Made by a program: the position numbers and the translations under genes. Under the pieces are notes generated by a model. That model ran no database searches, had not been told where the DNA came from, and saw only the letters and a list, made by a program, of their open reading frames with translations. This document shows positions 1 to 9,031 of a stretch of DNA of 64,000 bases, piece by piece. The stretch is from Bacteroides sp. MSB163 (GTDB taxonomy: Bacteria; Bacteroidota; Bacteroidia; Bacteroidales; Bacteroidaceae). The stretch lies in contig NZ_CP143867.1 of assembly GCF_036416795.1 (NCBI RefSeq), positions 1,178,001 to 1,242,000 of the forward strand. Direction: 5' to 3'. Within the stretch, counting starts at the first letter, position 1. Every line of letters begins with the position of its first letter.

Positions 1-643
1 CCGGTTTCCACAGGGAGTGTTCATAAATCACCAGCCAATGATTGGTGGTTCCTTTATTAACGAAGGGTACCTGCACATCAGCTGTTTGCTGACGGGCATC
101 GACTTTACTGGCAGTTATCAGATGGTCAATGAACAACTCTCCTTTCACATTCGGCGCAACGATACGCAGTTCATTCATACCGGGTTCAGGAGTACCTTGC
201 ATGTCACGCTCATAGCAGACCCACGCGGCACGCCAACCCGTGAAGTTAATGCCGAAAGGAAAAGAAGTACATTTCTTTCCGTCTTTCAAGAATTCAAATT
301 CAATAGTGGTGTCCTGGGCTTTTGCATTGTACACCCAAACAATAAAGGCGGAAAGGTACAGATCTTTTCCGGTAGGGTCTTTCTCTTCAAACTTCAGATC
401 ACGCTGAAGGGTTAGTACAGAACCGGGGTCAAATCTCCAACGTAAACTGTGCGTACCGTCTTTATAATGTTGGTCGCTAATGCCAAGCGTGGCCTTCGTA
501 GCGCTCAGCCCGGCAGGAAGTTCAGGTTGTTCAAAAGAGAGCAACCGGTCATTCTTTACAACCTGTGCCGACAGGCTAAAAGAAAACAGTGCAGTGCATA
601 CAGCGGCAAGAATAGGTTTCATCAGATTAAGTTTCGTCATCAT
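1..643 (-). CDS. Chondroitin sulfate ABC lyase-like polysaccharide lyase (PL8), N-terminal part
   Basis: The gene runs off the left edge; about 214 N-terminal residues are present. After an N-terminal signal peptide (second in-frame Met, MKPILAAVCTALFSFSLSAQ) the chain reads like the lyase N-terminal beta-sandwich domain of chondroitinase ABC: a LRWRFDPGSVLTLQRDL strand, FTGWRAAWVCYERDM and GELFIDHL. Known members of the family cleave chondroitin and dermatan sulfate by beta-elimination in the periplasm or at the cell surface; the catalytic toroid lies outside the window, so activity cannot be checked. ATG codons at 643, 640 and 622 are all possible starts. The DUF6250 gene lies 21 nt upstream on the same strand, so the two are probably co-transcribed. 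Confidence 0.75.
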   Translation of the reverse strand, partial: MMTKLNLMKPILAAVCTALFSFSLSAQVVKNDRLLSFEQPELPAGLSATKATLGISDQHYKDGTHSLRWRFDPGSVLTLQRDLKFEEKDPTGKDLYLSAFIVWVYNAKAQDTTIEFEFLKDGKKCTSFPFGINFTGWRAAWVCYERDMQGTPEPGMNELRIVAPNVKGELFIDHLITASKVDARQQTADVQVPFVNKGTTNHWLVIYEHSLWKP

Positions 644-664
644 GGTATGAGAATATTAATAGAG

Positions 665-1357
665 TTAATTCAAGTGTTCGATACGGAAATTCGTGAAGCG
701 GACATGATTTTGAAGAAGGCGTAAGCCAAAATGTCCATCGCCTGCACCGGCTTCGAGAGGCAGACGGAAAAGTTTCTCACCATCTACAAGAAAAGTTGTG
801 CAATTGTCCTGAACGCGGATCTGAATATAATACCATTGATTAGGTTTCAACAGATGAGCCGGGTCGGTATATTCTTTGATCAGAGGTTTGATACGGGCCT
901 CGTCTACATCATAAAACTGACCGTAGTAACGACGAAAACGGGTAGTGGTATTATCATTACCACCATAGCCTACATAAAAAAGGTTCAATGTATTATAGTT
1001 GCGGAAGACACCGTTTCGCCAAGTGGAACGGGCCAAGAGTTTGCCGGGATGTTTCGGGTCGTTTGCAGCCCAGAAGCAGTTCATATCACTCAGGCGGTCG
1101 TGTTTGCCGCCATTCATTACCATACAGATATGGTAACTGATCTCGTAATCACCGCTCAGGCGATCTTTATACCATAAAGTAAGTCCTTCGGGGACAATCA
1201 ATTCAAGAGTATCTTCACGAATGGTGAAGTCCATTATTCCCGACTGGTCTTCAGCTATCCAATGGCCCAATGAGAGCCGATCCTGTGCCAATACGGTACA
1301 GGGCAGGAAAAGAAAAAGACATTTCCACAGAATTTGTATGAAAGATGAATGTGTCAT
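665..1357 (-). CDS. DUF6250 secreted protein, lyase-operon partner
   Basis: 230 residues with an N-terminal signal peptide (hydrophobic run then TVLAQ). The rest looks like a jelly-roll/concanavalin-type fold: paired short strands, GDYEISYHICMVMNGG, YYIQIRVQDNCTTFLVDGEK and an ending HFGLRLLQNHVRFTNFRIE. This pattern matches DUF6250, a family of secreted Bacteroides proteins commonly encoded beside polysaccharide lyases and possibly glycan-binding or lyase-like. It is the first gene of the operon that continues into the PL8 lyase. No catalytic residues can be assigned from sequence alone. Confidence 0.7.
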   Translation of the reverse strand: MTHSSFIQILWKCLFLFLPCTVLAQDRLSLGHWIAEDQSGIMDFTIREDTLELIVPEGLTLWYKDRLSGDYEISYHICMVMNGGKHDRLSDMNCFWAANDPKHPGKLLARSTWRNGVFRNYNTLNLFYVGYGGNDNTTTRFRRYYGQFYDVDEARIKPLIKEYTDPAHLLKPNQWYYIQIRVQDNCTTFLVDGEKLFRLPLEAGAGDGHFGLRLLQNHVRFTNFRIEHLN

Positions 1358-1460
1358 TTCCGGTATTAGTTTCGTTTACAATATTTCCACATTGCAAAGA
1401 AACGGTACTTTTTAGAGAAAATGGCACATAAATCGTACAGAAAAGGTATATTTTAGTTAT

Positions 1461-1976
1461 TTAAGGATGCATCTCCTCAAACGCTTTATTCTCCTCTTCT
1501 ATTGTAGTGATGGTTTCCGGCAGTTCACTGATAGGAAGATCGAAATTATACCAGTCAGTATAGCAATCGGTAACGTACCACTTCCCGTCAATCAGTTCGA
1601 ACACTACGCGAAGGGAAGCTTCCGACTCATCATAGCCGGCCTCAAACTCTTTATGCTTGGGGTTGTTCACGGTAAACCGGGAGACATAAACTCCGCCCTC
1701 TTCGTCTGTGATGCGTTCTTCTTTAAACGCATCTTCACCCAGCAACGCCCACTTATCACGTGTAAACGGAAAAGTCTTCTCCGTCTCACCATCTTCCTCT
1801 AACAAGGCTATGGGAGTTTTCAACGGAAACTTGATACGGGAATACTGGAAAGAAGCACTGGAAGTAAATTTCTTGAGGAATGTCTGGAAGTCCTCATTAG
1901 TTGCGGCAGCATGACCATTCGTAGTCGTCAGCATAAGTACCGCGAAAAGACAAAATACAAAGTGAATTGCTTTCAT
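1461..1976 (-). CDS. DUF4348 domain-containing secreted protein
   Basis: 171 residues with a signal peptide ending near NGHAAA. The mature part contains FQTFLKKFTSSASFQYSRIK and FELIDGKWYVTDCYTDWYNF, the recurring pattern of DUF4348, a small secreted Bacteroides family of unknown function with an NTF2-like look. A well formed Bacteroides promoter precedes it (see 2012-2044), so it is likely monocistronic. About 100 nt separate it from the DUF6250 gene downstream; I saw no clear terminator there. Confidence 0.75.
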   Translation of the reverse strand: MKAIHFVFCLFAVLMLTTTNGHAAATNEDFQTFLKKFTSSASFQYSRIKFPLKTPIALLEEDGETEKTFPFTRDKWALLGEDAFKEERITDEEGGVYVSRFTVNNPKHKEFEAGYDESEASLRVVFELIDGKWYVTDCYTDWYNFDLPISELPETITTIEEENKAFEEMHP

Positions 1977-2011
1977 CTAGTTACAATGTCAAAGGGTTTA
2001 TTAATCAGGCG

Positions 2012-2044
2012 CAAAGATAATGCAAAATCCGAAAGCGATACAAA
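2012..2044 (-). promoter_or_regulatory. Bacteroides promoter for the DUF4348 gene
   Basis: Read on the minus strand, TATCTTTG at 2012-2019 fits the -7 consensus TAnnTTTG, and TTTG at 2041-2044 fits the -33 element with a 21-nt spacer. The predicted transcription start is about 30 nt upstream of the ATG at 1976. Confidence 0.6.
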
Positions 2045-2209
2045 ACAAACAAACTTATTTAATATTGTTAAGGTGTAGTTTATCTTATCCGCAGAAAATA
2101 AGAATAATCCATCCGTTCCCATATCTTCAAACATATGAGATAATATTACAAAGAAGATACATATTATATCCGTTCCTTTATTGCCAATAACACGATATAT
2201 CCAATACTT

Positions 2210-4135
2210 ATGAAAACAATAATATCATTTATGCTTTTTAGTATTCTGACATCATGTATCCAACAAGAAAGTCAGTTAGAGCAAGCAATATCGCAAAGTG
2301 GAGACAACCATATTGAACTGGAAAAGGTCTTGCTACACTACTCCGTAAACCAATCCGATAGTTTGAAATTAAAAGCAGCAAAGTTTTTAATAGAAAACAT
2401 GCCGGGACATTATTCCATTCTGTCAGATGAATTAAGCAATTACAAACAACATCTTTTGCAATATGACGCATATCTTAAAGCTCCTGCACATATAAGAGCC
2501 ATGTTTGATGTTTACCCTTATCAGGCAAGCTTGCTAAAATTAGCCCATCCCCAAAAGGTGGAAGATATAAAGATTATCAAGGCTGATTATTTAATAGATA
2601 ATATAGACAAGGCTTTTCTCCATTGGGAAGGTCCCTGGGGAAAGCATTTGACGTTTGACGAGTTTTGCGAGACATTACTTCCATATAGAGTTGATATCGA
2701 ACCTTTATCCCATTGGAGAGATTCATTGTCACCGGAATTCTCCCCTACCATAGACTGGCTCTCACATATAGATGAATTTGCATATTCTCCTTACCAGGCA
2801 TGCCAGGCTGTAAATGATATACTTTATAAATCAACCGTTTACGCCAATCAAATATTTCACGGATTTCGGCATCCTTTAATATCACAAAATGCAAAAGACT
2901 GGAATTGTGTTCAATATGTCTATGGCGTCCAATATGTGATGCGTGATTTAGGAGTACCTGTCCACATAGATTATACTCCACAATATGGCGTTCGCGGAAA
3001 CCGGCACTATTGGAATAGTGTATTGCACTATACAGGACATTCTTATCCTTTTCAAGGATATAATTCCGGTCCCGAACGCTCCTTAAATCCACATAACGGT
3101 ACGATTAAGGTTTTTCGTCGGTCATACGCCCGCAACAGACGTTGGATATCGGAAATCGTGAAAGACGAACCAATCCCCCCATTTTTTGAGAACCCATTTG
3201 TGAAAGATGTATCCCATGAATATCAGCGTACTTTCAACATCCATATCCATTTGACCCATGAAAGTACGGAAAAACGGAAATTCGCCTACCTATGCGCATT
3301 TAATAATGAGAAATGGGTCCCGATACATTTCGGGGAGATCAGCGAGAATACAGTAACATTTGAAAATGTAGGAACCGGCATTGCCTGCATTGCAGGATAT
3401 TGGATCAATGATGAAATAGTTCCCGCATCCTATCCGTTTCTAATAACCAGTACAGGAAAGCCCCACTATTTACGCCCCGATAAAAAGCAGACGCAGACAC
3501 TGCGCCTCAAACGTAAATATCCGCTGGTTAATTGGGTCAACCGCAATAGCGACAAAATGGTAGGGGCAAAAATAGAAGCTTCACATCTCCCCTCTTTCAT
3601 CCCCTCAGTCGAAGTATCCACCTTGTCAGAAAACGCATATTCCAACTATGCGGATCATTTCATCTCTCATCCGCATAAATACCGGTATTGGAGAATTTTG
3701 ATTCCAAGAAAGACCTCAATCGCTGAACTGGAATTTTTCTCCGGCAATGACACCGTTCCATTAAAAGGGAACTTTTTCGCATCACCCAAGGAAAAGGGAT
3801 TTGAACAGAAAAAGGCAGCCCTATCCGACCGGGACAAATTAACTTCCGCCGAAATACAGGATTGGGTGGCTATTGATTTGGGCGCTCCGGCCAGCATCAG
3901 CCGCATTCATTACTTGCCTTTGACGGATGATAACAATATAGTACCCGGTGAGACTTACGAGCTACTGGTAGGTGACGACAAAGGCTTCAACAGCCTGGGC
4001 ATGAAAGTGGCCGAATATTCATACATTGATTTCGATTCGGTACCCGTCAACGGGCTGTATTGGATCAGAAACCATACGAAAGGACGCGAAGAGAGAATTT
4101 TCACATTTGAAAGAAACAGAGTCATCTTCAGATAA
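2210..4135 (+). CDS. Lipoprotein with transglutaminase-like domain and C-terminal discoidin-like domain
   Basis: 641 residues. A short signal peptide ends in a lipobox (ILTSC, Cys16), so the protein is predicted to be anchored to a membrane. A transglutaminase-like cysteine-protease core sits near residues 190-290: candidate nucleophile Cys233 in DWNCVQYVYGVQYVMRDLGV and His266 in NRHYWNSV, the usual spacing for bacterial transglutaminase-like folds. The third residue is not certain. Residues about 490-640 (WVAIDLGAPASISRIHYLP) resemble a galactose-binding/discoidin beta-sandwich. The stop is 3 nt before the next start, so it is the first gene of an operon with the O-antigen-ligase-like gene. 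Whether it crosslinks, deamidates or cleaves its target is unknown. Confidence 0.75.
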   Translation: MKTIISFMLFSILTSCIQQESQLEQAISQSGDNHIELEKVLLHYSVNQSDSLKLKAAKFLIENMPGHYSILSDELSNYKQHLLQYDAYLKAPAHIRAMFDVYPYQASLLKLAHPQKVEDIKIIKADYLIDNIDKAFLHWEGPWGKHLTFDEFCETLLPYRVDIEPLSHWRDSLSPEFSPTIDWLSHIDEFAYSPYQACQAVNDILYKSTVYANQIFHGFRHPLISQNAKDWNCVQYVYGVQYVMRDLGVPVHIDYTPQYGVRGNRHYWNSVLHYTGHSYPFQGYNSGPERSLNPHNGTIKVFRRSYARNRRWISEIVKDEPIPPFFENPFVKDVSHEYQRTFNIHIHLTHESTEKRKFAYLCAFNNEKWVPIHFGEISENTVTFENVGTGIACIAGYWINDEIVPASYPFLITSTGKPHYLRPDKKQTQTLRLKRKYPLVNWVNRNSDKMVGAKIEASHLPSFIPSVEVSTLSENAYSNYADHFISHPHKYRYWRILIPRKTSIAELEFFSGNDTVPLKGNFFASPKEKGFEQKKAALSDRDKLTSAEIQDWVAIDLGAPASISRIHYLPLTDDNNIVPGETYELLVGDDKGFNSLGMKVAEYSYIDFDSVPVNGLYWIRNHTKGREERIFTFERNRVIFR

Positions 4136-4138
4136 AAA

Positions 4139-5671
4139 ATGATAAAACAAGCCTTTACATATACCGACTTATACGCTTGCGCATTTGCGCTTTACCTTAT
4201 TTGCCACACCGTTGGAACGTCCGATAATCTTATGGACAAAAATGATTGGCTGATATGGGGTTGCGTTGCACTCTGCTACGCAGCAGTGCGTTGCTTGACA
4301 CGGTCCTGTCAATACAAGTTACTGGGTATAATCGCAATTACCGGATTTATTCAGTCCCTCATCGCATGGGGGCAATTTTGTGGTTGGGCAGAATCCAACC
4401 ACAACAACTTCCCGGTTACAGGCAGTTTCAAGAACCCGGCACCTTTGGCAGGTTATATCGGTGCCTGCCTGATATTAATCGTAGAATTTATGTCATTATG
4501 CTATAAGGAGAACAGAAAAACAATCTTTACCCTATTGATACCCGCAGCAGCCTCAATATCGGGAATTATCATCCTCTCCTATTCCCGAGCCGCATGGATA
4601 GCTCTGCTCATATCCCTTATACACCTATTGGCAAGGCACCGCAAAATCCGATACCGGCACCTATTTCCCGTAGCGGTATTGTGCCTTTCTTGCTTGGCGG
4701 CCCTCTATTTCCTGAAGAAAGAATCTGCCGACGCGCGATTGTTTATATGGAAAAACAGCGGACAGCTTCTTCATACTTCCCCATTAACAGGTTCGGGCGT
4801 AAAAACCTTTGCATCCCGGTACATGTACACACAAGCCGAGTATTTTGCAAACCATCCGGACTCTCCCTACAAGCTCAAAGCGTCCGATAACAGCCATGCT
4901 TTCAACGAATACCTGCGCATCATAGTCGAATATGGAATCATCGGACTTATTCTGCTATTTTTGTTGTTCAGAAGCATGTCGTTTTTCCACCCCGTATTAT
5001 CTTTCTATTGCATCTTTGCCTTTTTTTCATATCCGTTGGAAATCACGCCCATCATATTGCTGGTAACCGTCATGGCGGCATCATATCCGGGAAAAAACAT
5101 CTGCTATTATCCCCGATATATCTTGATAACCATCTGCCTGTCGGCGTCATGCCTCCTTAGTTACAGAGCATGGCGATTCAAGTCCGAAGAACGGGAATTA
5201 AAAAGTATGATTCATGAATACGGGTGCTTGCCCGGTGCCGGACTGGAGGACAAACTATTCGGATATTATCCTTGCTATAAGAATAACCATATATACATTG
5301 CTTCGTGCGCTATGCAGTTCTACAAAAATAAAAGCTATCCCAAAGCAGAAGTCATGTTACGGCGGGCATCCGTGCTATTTCCTTCCTCAAGGATCTTGTA
5401 CGACTTAGGCAATTGCTGTCACCGGCTTCAGAAATACGAGGAAGCGGAACGGTTTCTGTCCACCGCCTGCGATATGGCTCCGGGACACGTCTTGCCGCAA
5501 TACTATCTGTTTCGCCACTACGTCGAAACCGGCCAAACCCATAAGGCACTGAATAGCGCCCACACGATCATTCATAGTAAATTCAAACAAGAAGGCTCTA
5601 CCGCTCTTCAAGTGAAACATTTGGCAAAAGAGTATTTGAGCAAAACAAAGGAAGGAGGTGAGAGACAATAA
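4139..5671 (+). CDS. O-antigen ligase-like polytopic membrane protein with C-terminal TPR
   Basis: 510 residues. Roughly ten hydrophobic segments fill residues 5-345, with a large central loop (HTSPLTGSGVKTFASRYMYT, then NSHAFNEYLRIIVEYGIIGL) typical of the O-antigen ligase/Wzy_C superfamily (WaaL, PglL-like). These enzymes transfer a lipid-linked glycan to lipid A or to protein on the periplasmic face. The last ~130 residues carry tetratricopeptide-like helices (SYPKAEVMLRRASVLFPSSR, YEEAERFLSTACDMAPGHVL). It follows the transglutaminase gene by 3 nt and precedes a secreted lipoprotein gene by 55 nt, so a protein O-glycosylation role for its neighbours is a fair inference, but a surface-polysaccharide role is not excluded. 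Confidence 0.7.
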   Translation: MIKQAFTYTDLYACAFALYLICHTVGTSDNLMDKNDWLIWGCVALCYAAVRCLTRSCQYKLLGIIAITGFIQSLIAWGQFCGWAESNHNNFPVTGSFKNPAPLAGYIGACLILIVEFMSLCYKENRKTIFTLLIPAAASISGIIILSYSRAAWIALLISLIHLLARHRKIRYRHLFPVAVLCLSCLAALYFLKKESADARLFIWKNSGQLLHTSPLTGSGVKTFASRYMYTQAEYFANHPDSPYKLKASDNSHAFNEYLRIIVEYGIIGLILLFLLFRSMSFFHPVLSFYCIFAFFSYPLEITPIILLVTVMAASYPGKNICYYPRYILITICLSASCLLSYRAWRFKSEERELKSMIHEYGCLPGAGLEDKLFGYYPCYKNNHIYIASCAMQFYKNKSYPKAEVMLRRASVLFPSSRILYDLGNCCHRLQKYEEAERFLSTACDMAPGHVLPQYYLFRHYVETGQTHKALNSAHTIIHSKFKQEGSTALQVKHLAKEYLSKTKEGGERQ

Positions 5672-5726
5672 AAGAATTTTAACCGGAAAAAAGAATGTAT
5701 TATTAATCAACAAAAACACATTAGTT

Positions 5727-7643
5727 ATGAAAAAGAAAAAACTAATATTCATCTTAGCCCTATTCGCAGTGATATGGAATTCGTGCTTTGATGATTTACC
5801 CTACCCGCGACGGCAAGAGCGGAATCAGAAAACAACGGATGACGCCATAAGCCTCAACGCAGTAAAAAAGTATTATTCGCACATCCCCCTATTGACTTTG
5901 CCACAAACACAAAACAAGGCAAACGGTGGTCATGGAATGAATGATAGCATAGATACCACGAAAGACAGTACTCACGTACACACTGATGCGTGTCAGCATA
6001 AACATCACACACGCGGTCTGCCGGATATTCAAGAGAGTAACATTGTTCCTCTATGGGATGAAGCCAGAGAATGGTCAGATTCAGCATCCGTCTATATAGA
6101 AATACCTCTGAATATCAGTGGCGGGAAATTATATGCCCATAAAACAATGAAACGAAAAGGAAAAAAAACTATCTTTGAACGTGTCAGACCGGAGTCCATG
6201 CTTGTGTTTGAACAGAGGCTCGGGAAGAAAAAGACAGATTGCTATATGGTTACCCTGATAGGAGAAAAAGACTATATGAAAAAGCACGGGAAAAAAATGA
6301 AAACAATGCGTCATATTCCCGATGACCATGCTTTCACCGGAGTATGGTACAAGTCTTATCCGAGCGGACGCATCCAATCGGCCTATTATTATACCAATGG
6401 CAAAAGAACGCACAAAATCTTCCGGGCCGGATGCCAGCAACAATCCGACTATTCGAAAGACAACGACTTCCTTTCCATCAGTCTGGTAGACCGTTCCTTA
6501 TCAGCTTCCAGTTATTCTATCGACTGGGAAAATGATGTCTACTATTGTGCCTTTTGTGGTTTGTATCATACATACGACGGTGGCGGATGCGAAGTCTTGA
6601 TTGAGTATTGTACCAGATGTGGACAAAACGTTGACGACTGCAACTGTTGCTATTATTGCGGGAATGATCCGTGTACTTGCAATGTGTGTTTCGTATGTGG
6701 AAGCGACCCTTGCACTTGCTATTCCCAATGCCCCGATTGTGGACACGATCCTTGCATCTGTTGTCCGGATTGCCGTAATTATCCCTGTACTTGTTGTCCC
6801 AATTGCGGCAATGATCCTTGCACTTGCGATGATGAAAATACAGAGCCGGACAATCCGGATGACTGTAACGGTCCCAAATGTCCGATATGCGGAGGATTGA
6901 TTGTAGACGATGTGGCCACAAGGGCAAGTGTCTCTTGCCAGATATGTGATGGAGATCCTTGCGCTGTTTGTGGTAAAAGGCATTGCAACGAAGTTCATAC
7001 AAATGATCCTTGTAGTAAATCGCAATTGCTGTCAGGAGATGCGGATTTTAGAAATAAGGTGGATCTATTCTTCGACAAAAACCAGACGGAATACTTTGAA
7101 GATGGTTGGCTAAAGACTAGTACAGGCGAATATATTAGTCCGAGCAATAGAACTGAATCATCCCTTAGCTATGACTATAGCAGACAAGTTGCAGGTAAAC
7201 TTATAACAGAACATTATCATTGCCACCCTGCCATCACCGGTCAAAGCTGTATAACATCACTAAGTGACTTAAAAAAAATGGCCTTTTATTATCAAAAAGG
7301 AAACATTGACGTAGATAACTACAGCTTTGGGGTGATTTCTGACATTGGATGTTTAAGCATAATAATTACTTCGGAAGATTTGTTTGCTATATTTGCTGAT
7401 AAAGTTTATAATGAAAATAAGGAGTCTGATGATGTCATTAATAGTGCTTGGGAAGATAATATAACAAATGTAAAATCTGGTATCCCGGAAGAAAGCATAG
7501 GGAAATTAATTAGATTTTTCAATAGCACTAATGCAGGATTATCTGTTATGTTTCGTCCAATGTCCCCCACTGATAAGAACAAAGATTGGGTAACTAAAAT
7601 AGTCAATGAGAATGATCAATATTCTAATAAAAATTGTAATTAA
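5727..7643 (+). CDS. Cysteine-knuckle repeat lipoprotein with JAB/MPN-like C-terminal domain
   Basis: 638 residues; not a family I can name. The ATG at 5727 is chosen because it gives a signal peptide with a lipobox-like Cys (AVIWNSC); an earlier in-frame start would lack one. Near residue 90 there is a His-rich stretch (THVHTDACQHKHH). Residues about 272-430 are crowded with Cys: at least five units of the type CxxCGxDPCxC (for example CYYCGNDPCTC, CFVCGSDPCTC, CPDCGHDPCIC, CPNCGNDPCTC), then CPICGG, CQICDGDPC and CAVCGKRHC, like stacked zinc knuckles or disulfide knots. The C-terminal domain has Glu495 with His498-x-His500-x10-Ser511-x2-Asp514, resembling the JAMM metallopeptidase motif with a longer loop. 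The DUF6705 gene starts 7 nt after the stop. Metal binding and peptidase activity are inference. Confidence 0.6.
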   Translation: MKKKKLIFILALFAVIWNSCFDDLPYPRRQERNQKTTDDAISLNAVKKYYSHIPLLTLPQTQNKANGGHGMNDSIDTTKDSTHVHTDACQHKHHTRGLPDIQESNIVPLWDEAREWSDSASVYIEIPLNISGGKLYAHKTMKRKGKKTIFERVRPESMLVFEQRLGKKKTDCYMVTLIGEKDYMKKHGKKMKTMRHIPDDHAFTGVWYKSYPSGRIQSAYYYTNGKRTHKIFRAGCQQQSDYSKDNDFLSISLVDRSLSASSYSIDWENDVYYCAFCGLYHTYDGGGCEVLIEYCTRCGQNVDDCNCCYYCGNDPCTCNVCFVCGSDPCTCYSQCPDCGHDPCICCPDCRNYPCTCCPNCGNDPCTCDDENTEPDNPDDCNGPKCPICGGLIVDDVATRASVSCQICDGDPCAVCGKRHCNEVHTNDPCSKSQLLSGDADFRNKVDLFFDKNQTEYFEDGWLKTSTGEYISPSNRTESSLSYDYSRQVAGKLITEHYHCHPAITGQSCITSLSDLKKMAFYYQKGNIDVDNYSFGVISDIGCLSIIITSEDLFAIFADKVYNENKESDDVINSAWEDNITNVKSGIPEESIGKLIRFFNSTNAGLSVMFRPMSPTDKNKDWVTKIVNENDQYSNKNCN

Positions 7644-7650
7644 AAATAAC

Positions 7651-8232
7651 ATGAAAAGAATCAATTTAACTTTATGTCTTATTTTAATAACTATCTGTAT
7701 TCTGGCTCAAAACTCCAAAAAGATAAACGGTGCCGGAAATAATATAAATGCCTATATTGGAACCTGGGTTTACCAATCGAATGATACGATATTCAAGATC
7801 GTTTTTCAAAAAGGGAAAAAAATATCACCATATGGTGAAACCCATGGTCTTTATGGTGGATACTACCTTTCCGTAAAAGGAGAAGTACTTGAAAACTACA
7901 TGGGGCCTTTGCCTACATGTTGGAATTTAGAAATTTCAACTACTCGTCCGGATAATATGTATATTTGGGCACCTAATAGTGATTCTTATGATAAATCAAC
8001 TGTCCCTACCTTAGGGATGTCTTTTTATGATAAGCGTAAGAAACATTTCAATGGTAAAGGAATCTCTGGTGGATACATAAAATTACTATCTCCGAAAAAA
8101 CTCCTTTGGCATTTGGATGAGAAAGAAGGTATTTGGTGGGAAGTAGAAGGCAGAGAAGATACTGATATTACAAAGGTATTACCTATTGGCTTTTCCGTAC
8201 CGGAGCATGCAATATTAACAAAAGAAGAATGA
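7651..8232 (+). CDS. DUF6705 family secreted protein, copy 1
   Basis: 193 residues with a signal peptide (LTLCLILITICILAQ). The mature part begins with the YIGTWVYQSNDTIFKIVFQK pattern of DUF6705, a small Bacteroidota family of unknown role, and ends in a Trp-rich stretch (LLWHLDEKEGIWWEVEGRED). It lies 7 nt after the Cys-knuckle lipoprotein, so the two are translationally close. It is paralogous to the gene at 8450-9031; the two share nearly identical C-termini but diverge towards the N-terminus. Function unknown; a periplasmic or surface binding protein is the most one can say. Confidence 0.65.
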   Translation: MKRINLTLCLILITICILAQNSKKINGAGNNINAYIGTWVYQSNDTIFKIVFQKGKKISPYGETHGLYGGYYLSVKGEVLENYMGPLPTCWNLEISTTRPDNMYIWAPNSDSYDKSTVPTLGMSFYDKRKKHFNGKGISGGYIKLLSPKKLLWHLDEKEGIWWEVEGREDTDITKVLPIGFSVPEHAILTKEE

Positions 8233-8372
8233 CCTTACTTTAAGAAGGAGGAGGACTTCTTAGAATTTGTTTAAGATTTCTCTAAGTTTATTGTCGGCTA
8301 CTTTTTGAGTTGTTTTTCTATTTTCAGTTGTTCATTGTCAGCTTTGTTACTATTGAAAACAGAAAAACAACT
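8221..8372 (+). repeat. Duplicated 3' block with long hairpin, copy 1
   Basis: Downstream of DUF6705 copy 1 the sequence from the stop codon onward is almost the same as that after copy 2 (9020-9172). It holds an inverted repeat of 19 nt (arms 8308-8326 and 8354-8372) with one mismatch. Probably the 3' end of the transcript and a terminator or stabilising hairpin, carried along when the gene was duplicated. Confidence 0.7.
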
Positions 8373-8449
8373 TCAAAAGAGTCTGCAAAATGAAACCAAG
8401 CAAAATCCAAACAGGATTTTAATACCGTATAACTCTAAATAGCAAACTT

Positions 8450-9031
8450 ATGCATAAAATCAATTTAACCTTGTGTCTCATTTTAATAAGCGTCGGAATT
8501 TTCGCTCAAAAACCAAAGAAAAAGAGGGGTACCGGCAATATGGACGCTTATGTAGGAACTTGGGTATACCAGTCGAATGATACGATTTTCAAGATTGTTT
8601 TTCAAAAAGGTCAAATAATATCCCCTTCTACTGTATTTAATGTACTTTATGGTGGGTACTACCTTTCTGTAAAAGGAAAAGTCATTGAAGATTACATGAA
8701 ACCTTTACCTACATGCTGGAACCAAGAAACTTCACCTATGCATCCCAATAATATATATATATGGGCCTCAAACACTGATTATCATGAAAGCAATACCGTT
8801 CCTCCTTATATGAGCATACGGTTTTATGACCAGCGAAAGAAGCACTTTAACGGTAAAGGGATTGCCGGTGGATATATCAAATTTCTGTCTCCGCAAAAGC
8901 TCCTTTGGCATTTGGATGAGAAAGAAGGTATTTGGTGGGAAGTAGAAGGCAGAGAAGATACTGATATTACAAAGGTATTACCTATTGGATTTTCTGTACC
9001 AGAGTATGCAATATTAACAAAAGAAGAATGA
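8450..9031 (+). CDS. DUF6705 family secreted protein, copy 2
   Basis: 193 residues, paralogue of the gene at 7651-8232 with the same layout: signal peptide (LTLCLILISVGIFAQ), YVGTWVYQSNDTIFKIVFQK at the start of the domain and the same C-terminal WHLDEKEGIWWEVEGREDT. An 89-nt stretch near the 3' end (8900-8988) is identical to 8101-8189, while the 5' half differs at many positions, which suggests gene conversion or selection on the C-terminus. It is separated from copy 1 by about 220 nt, including the conserved hairpin block, so it may be transcribed separately. Confidence 0.65.
   Translation: MHKINLTLCLILISVGIFAQKPKKKRGTGNMDAYVGTWVYQSNDTIFKIVFQKGQIISPSTVFNVLYGGYYLSVKGKVIEDYMKPLPTCWNQETSPMHPNNIYIWASNTDYHESNTVPPYMSIRFYDQRKKHFNGKGIAGGYIKFLSPQKLLWHLDEKEGIWWEVEGREDTDITKVLPIGFSVPEYAILTKEE

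Noticed and set aside
6501..7025. Long open frames antisense to the Cys-knuckle region
   Set aside because: They arise from the Cys-rich codon pattern on the other strand; no signal peptide, family or start signal supports them.
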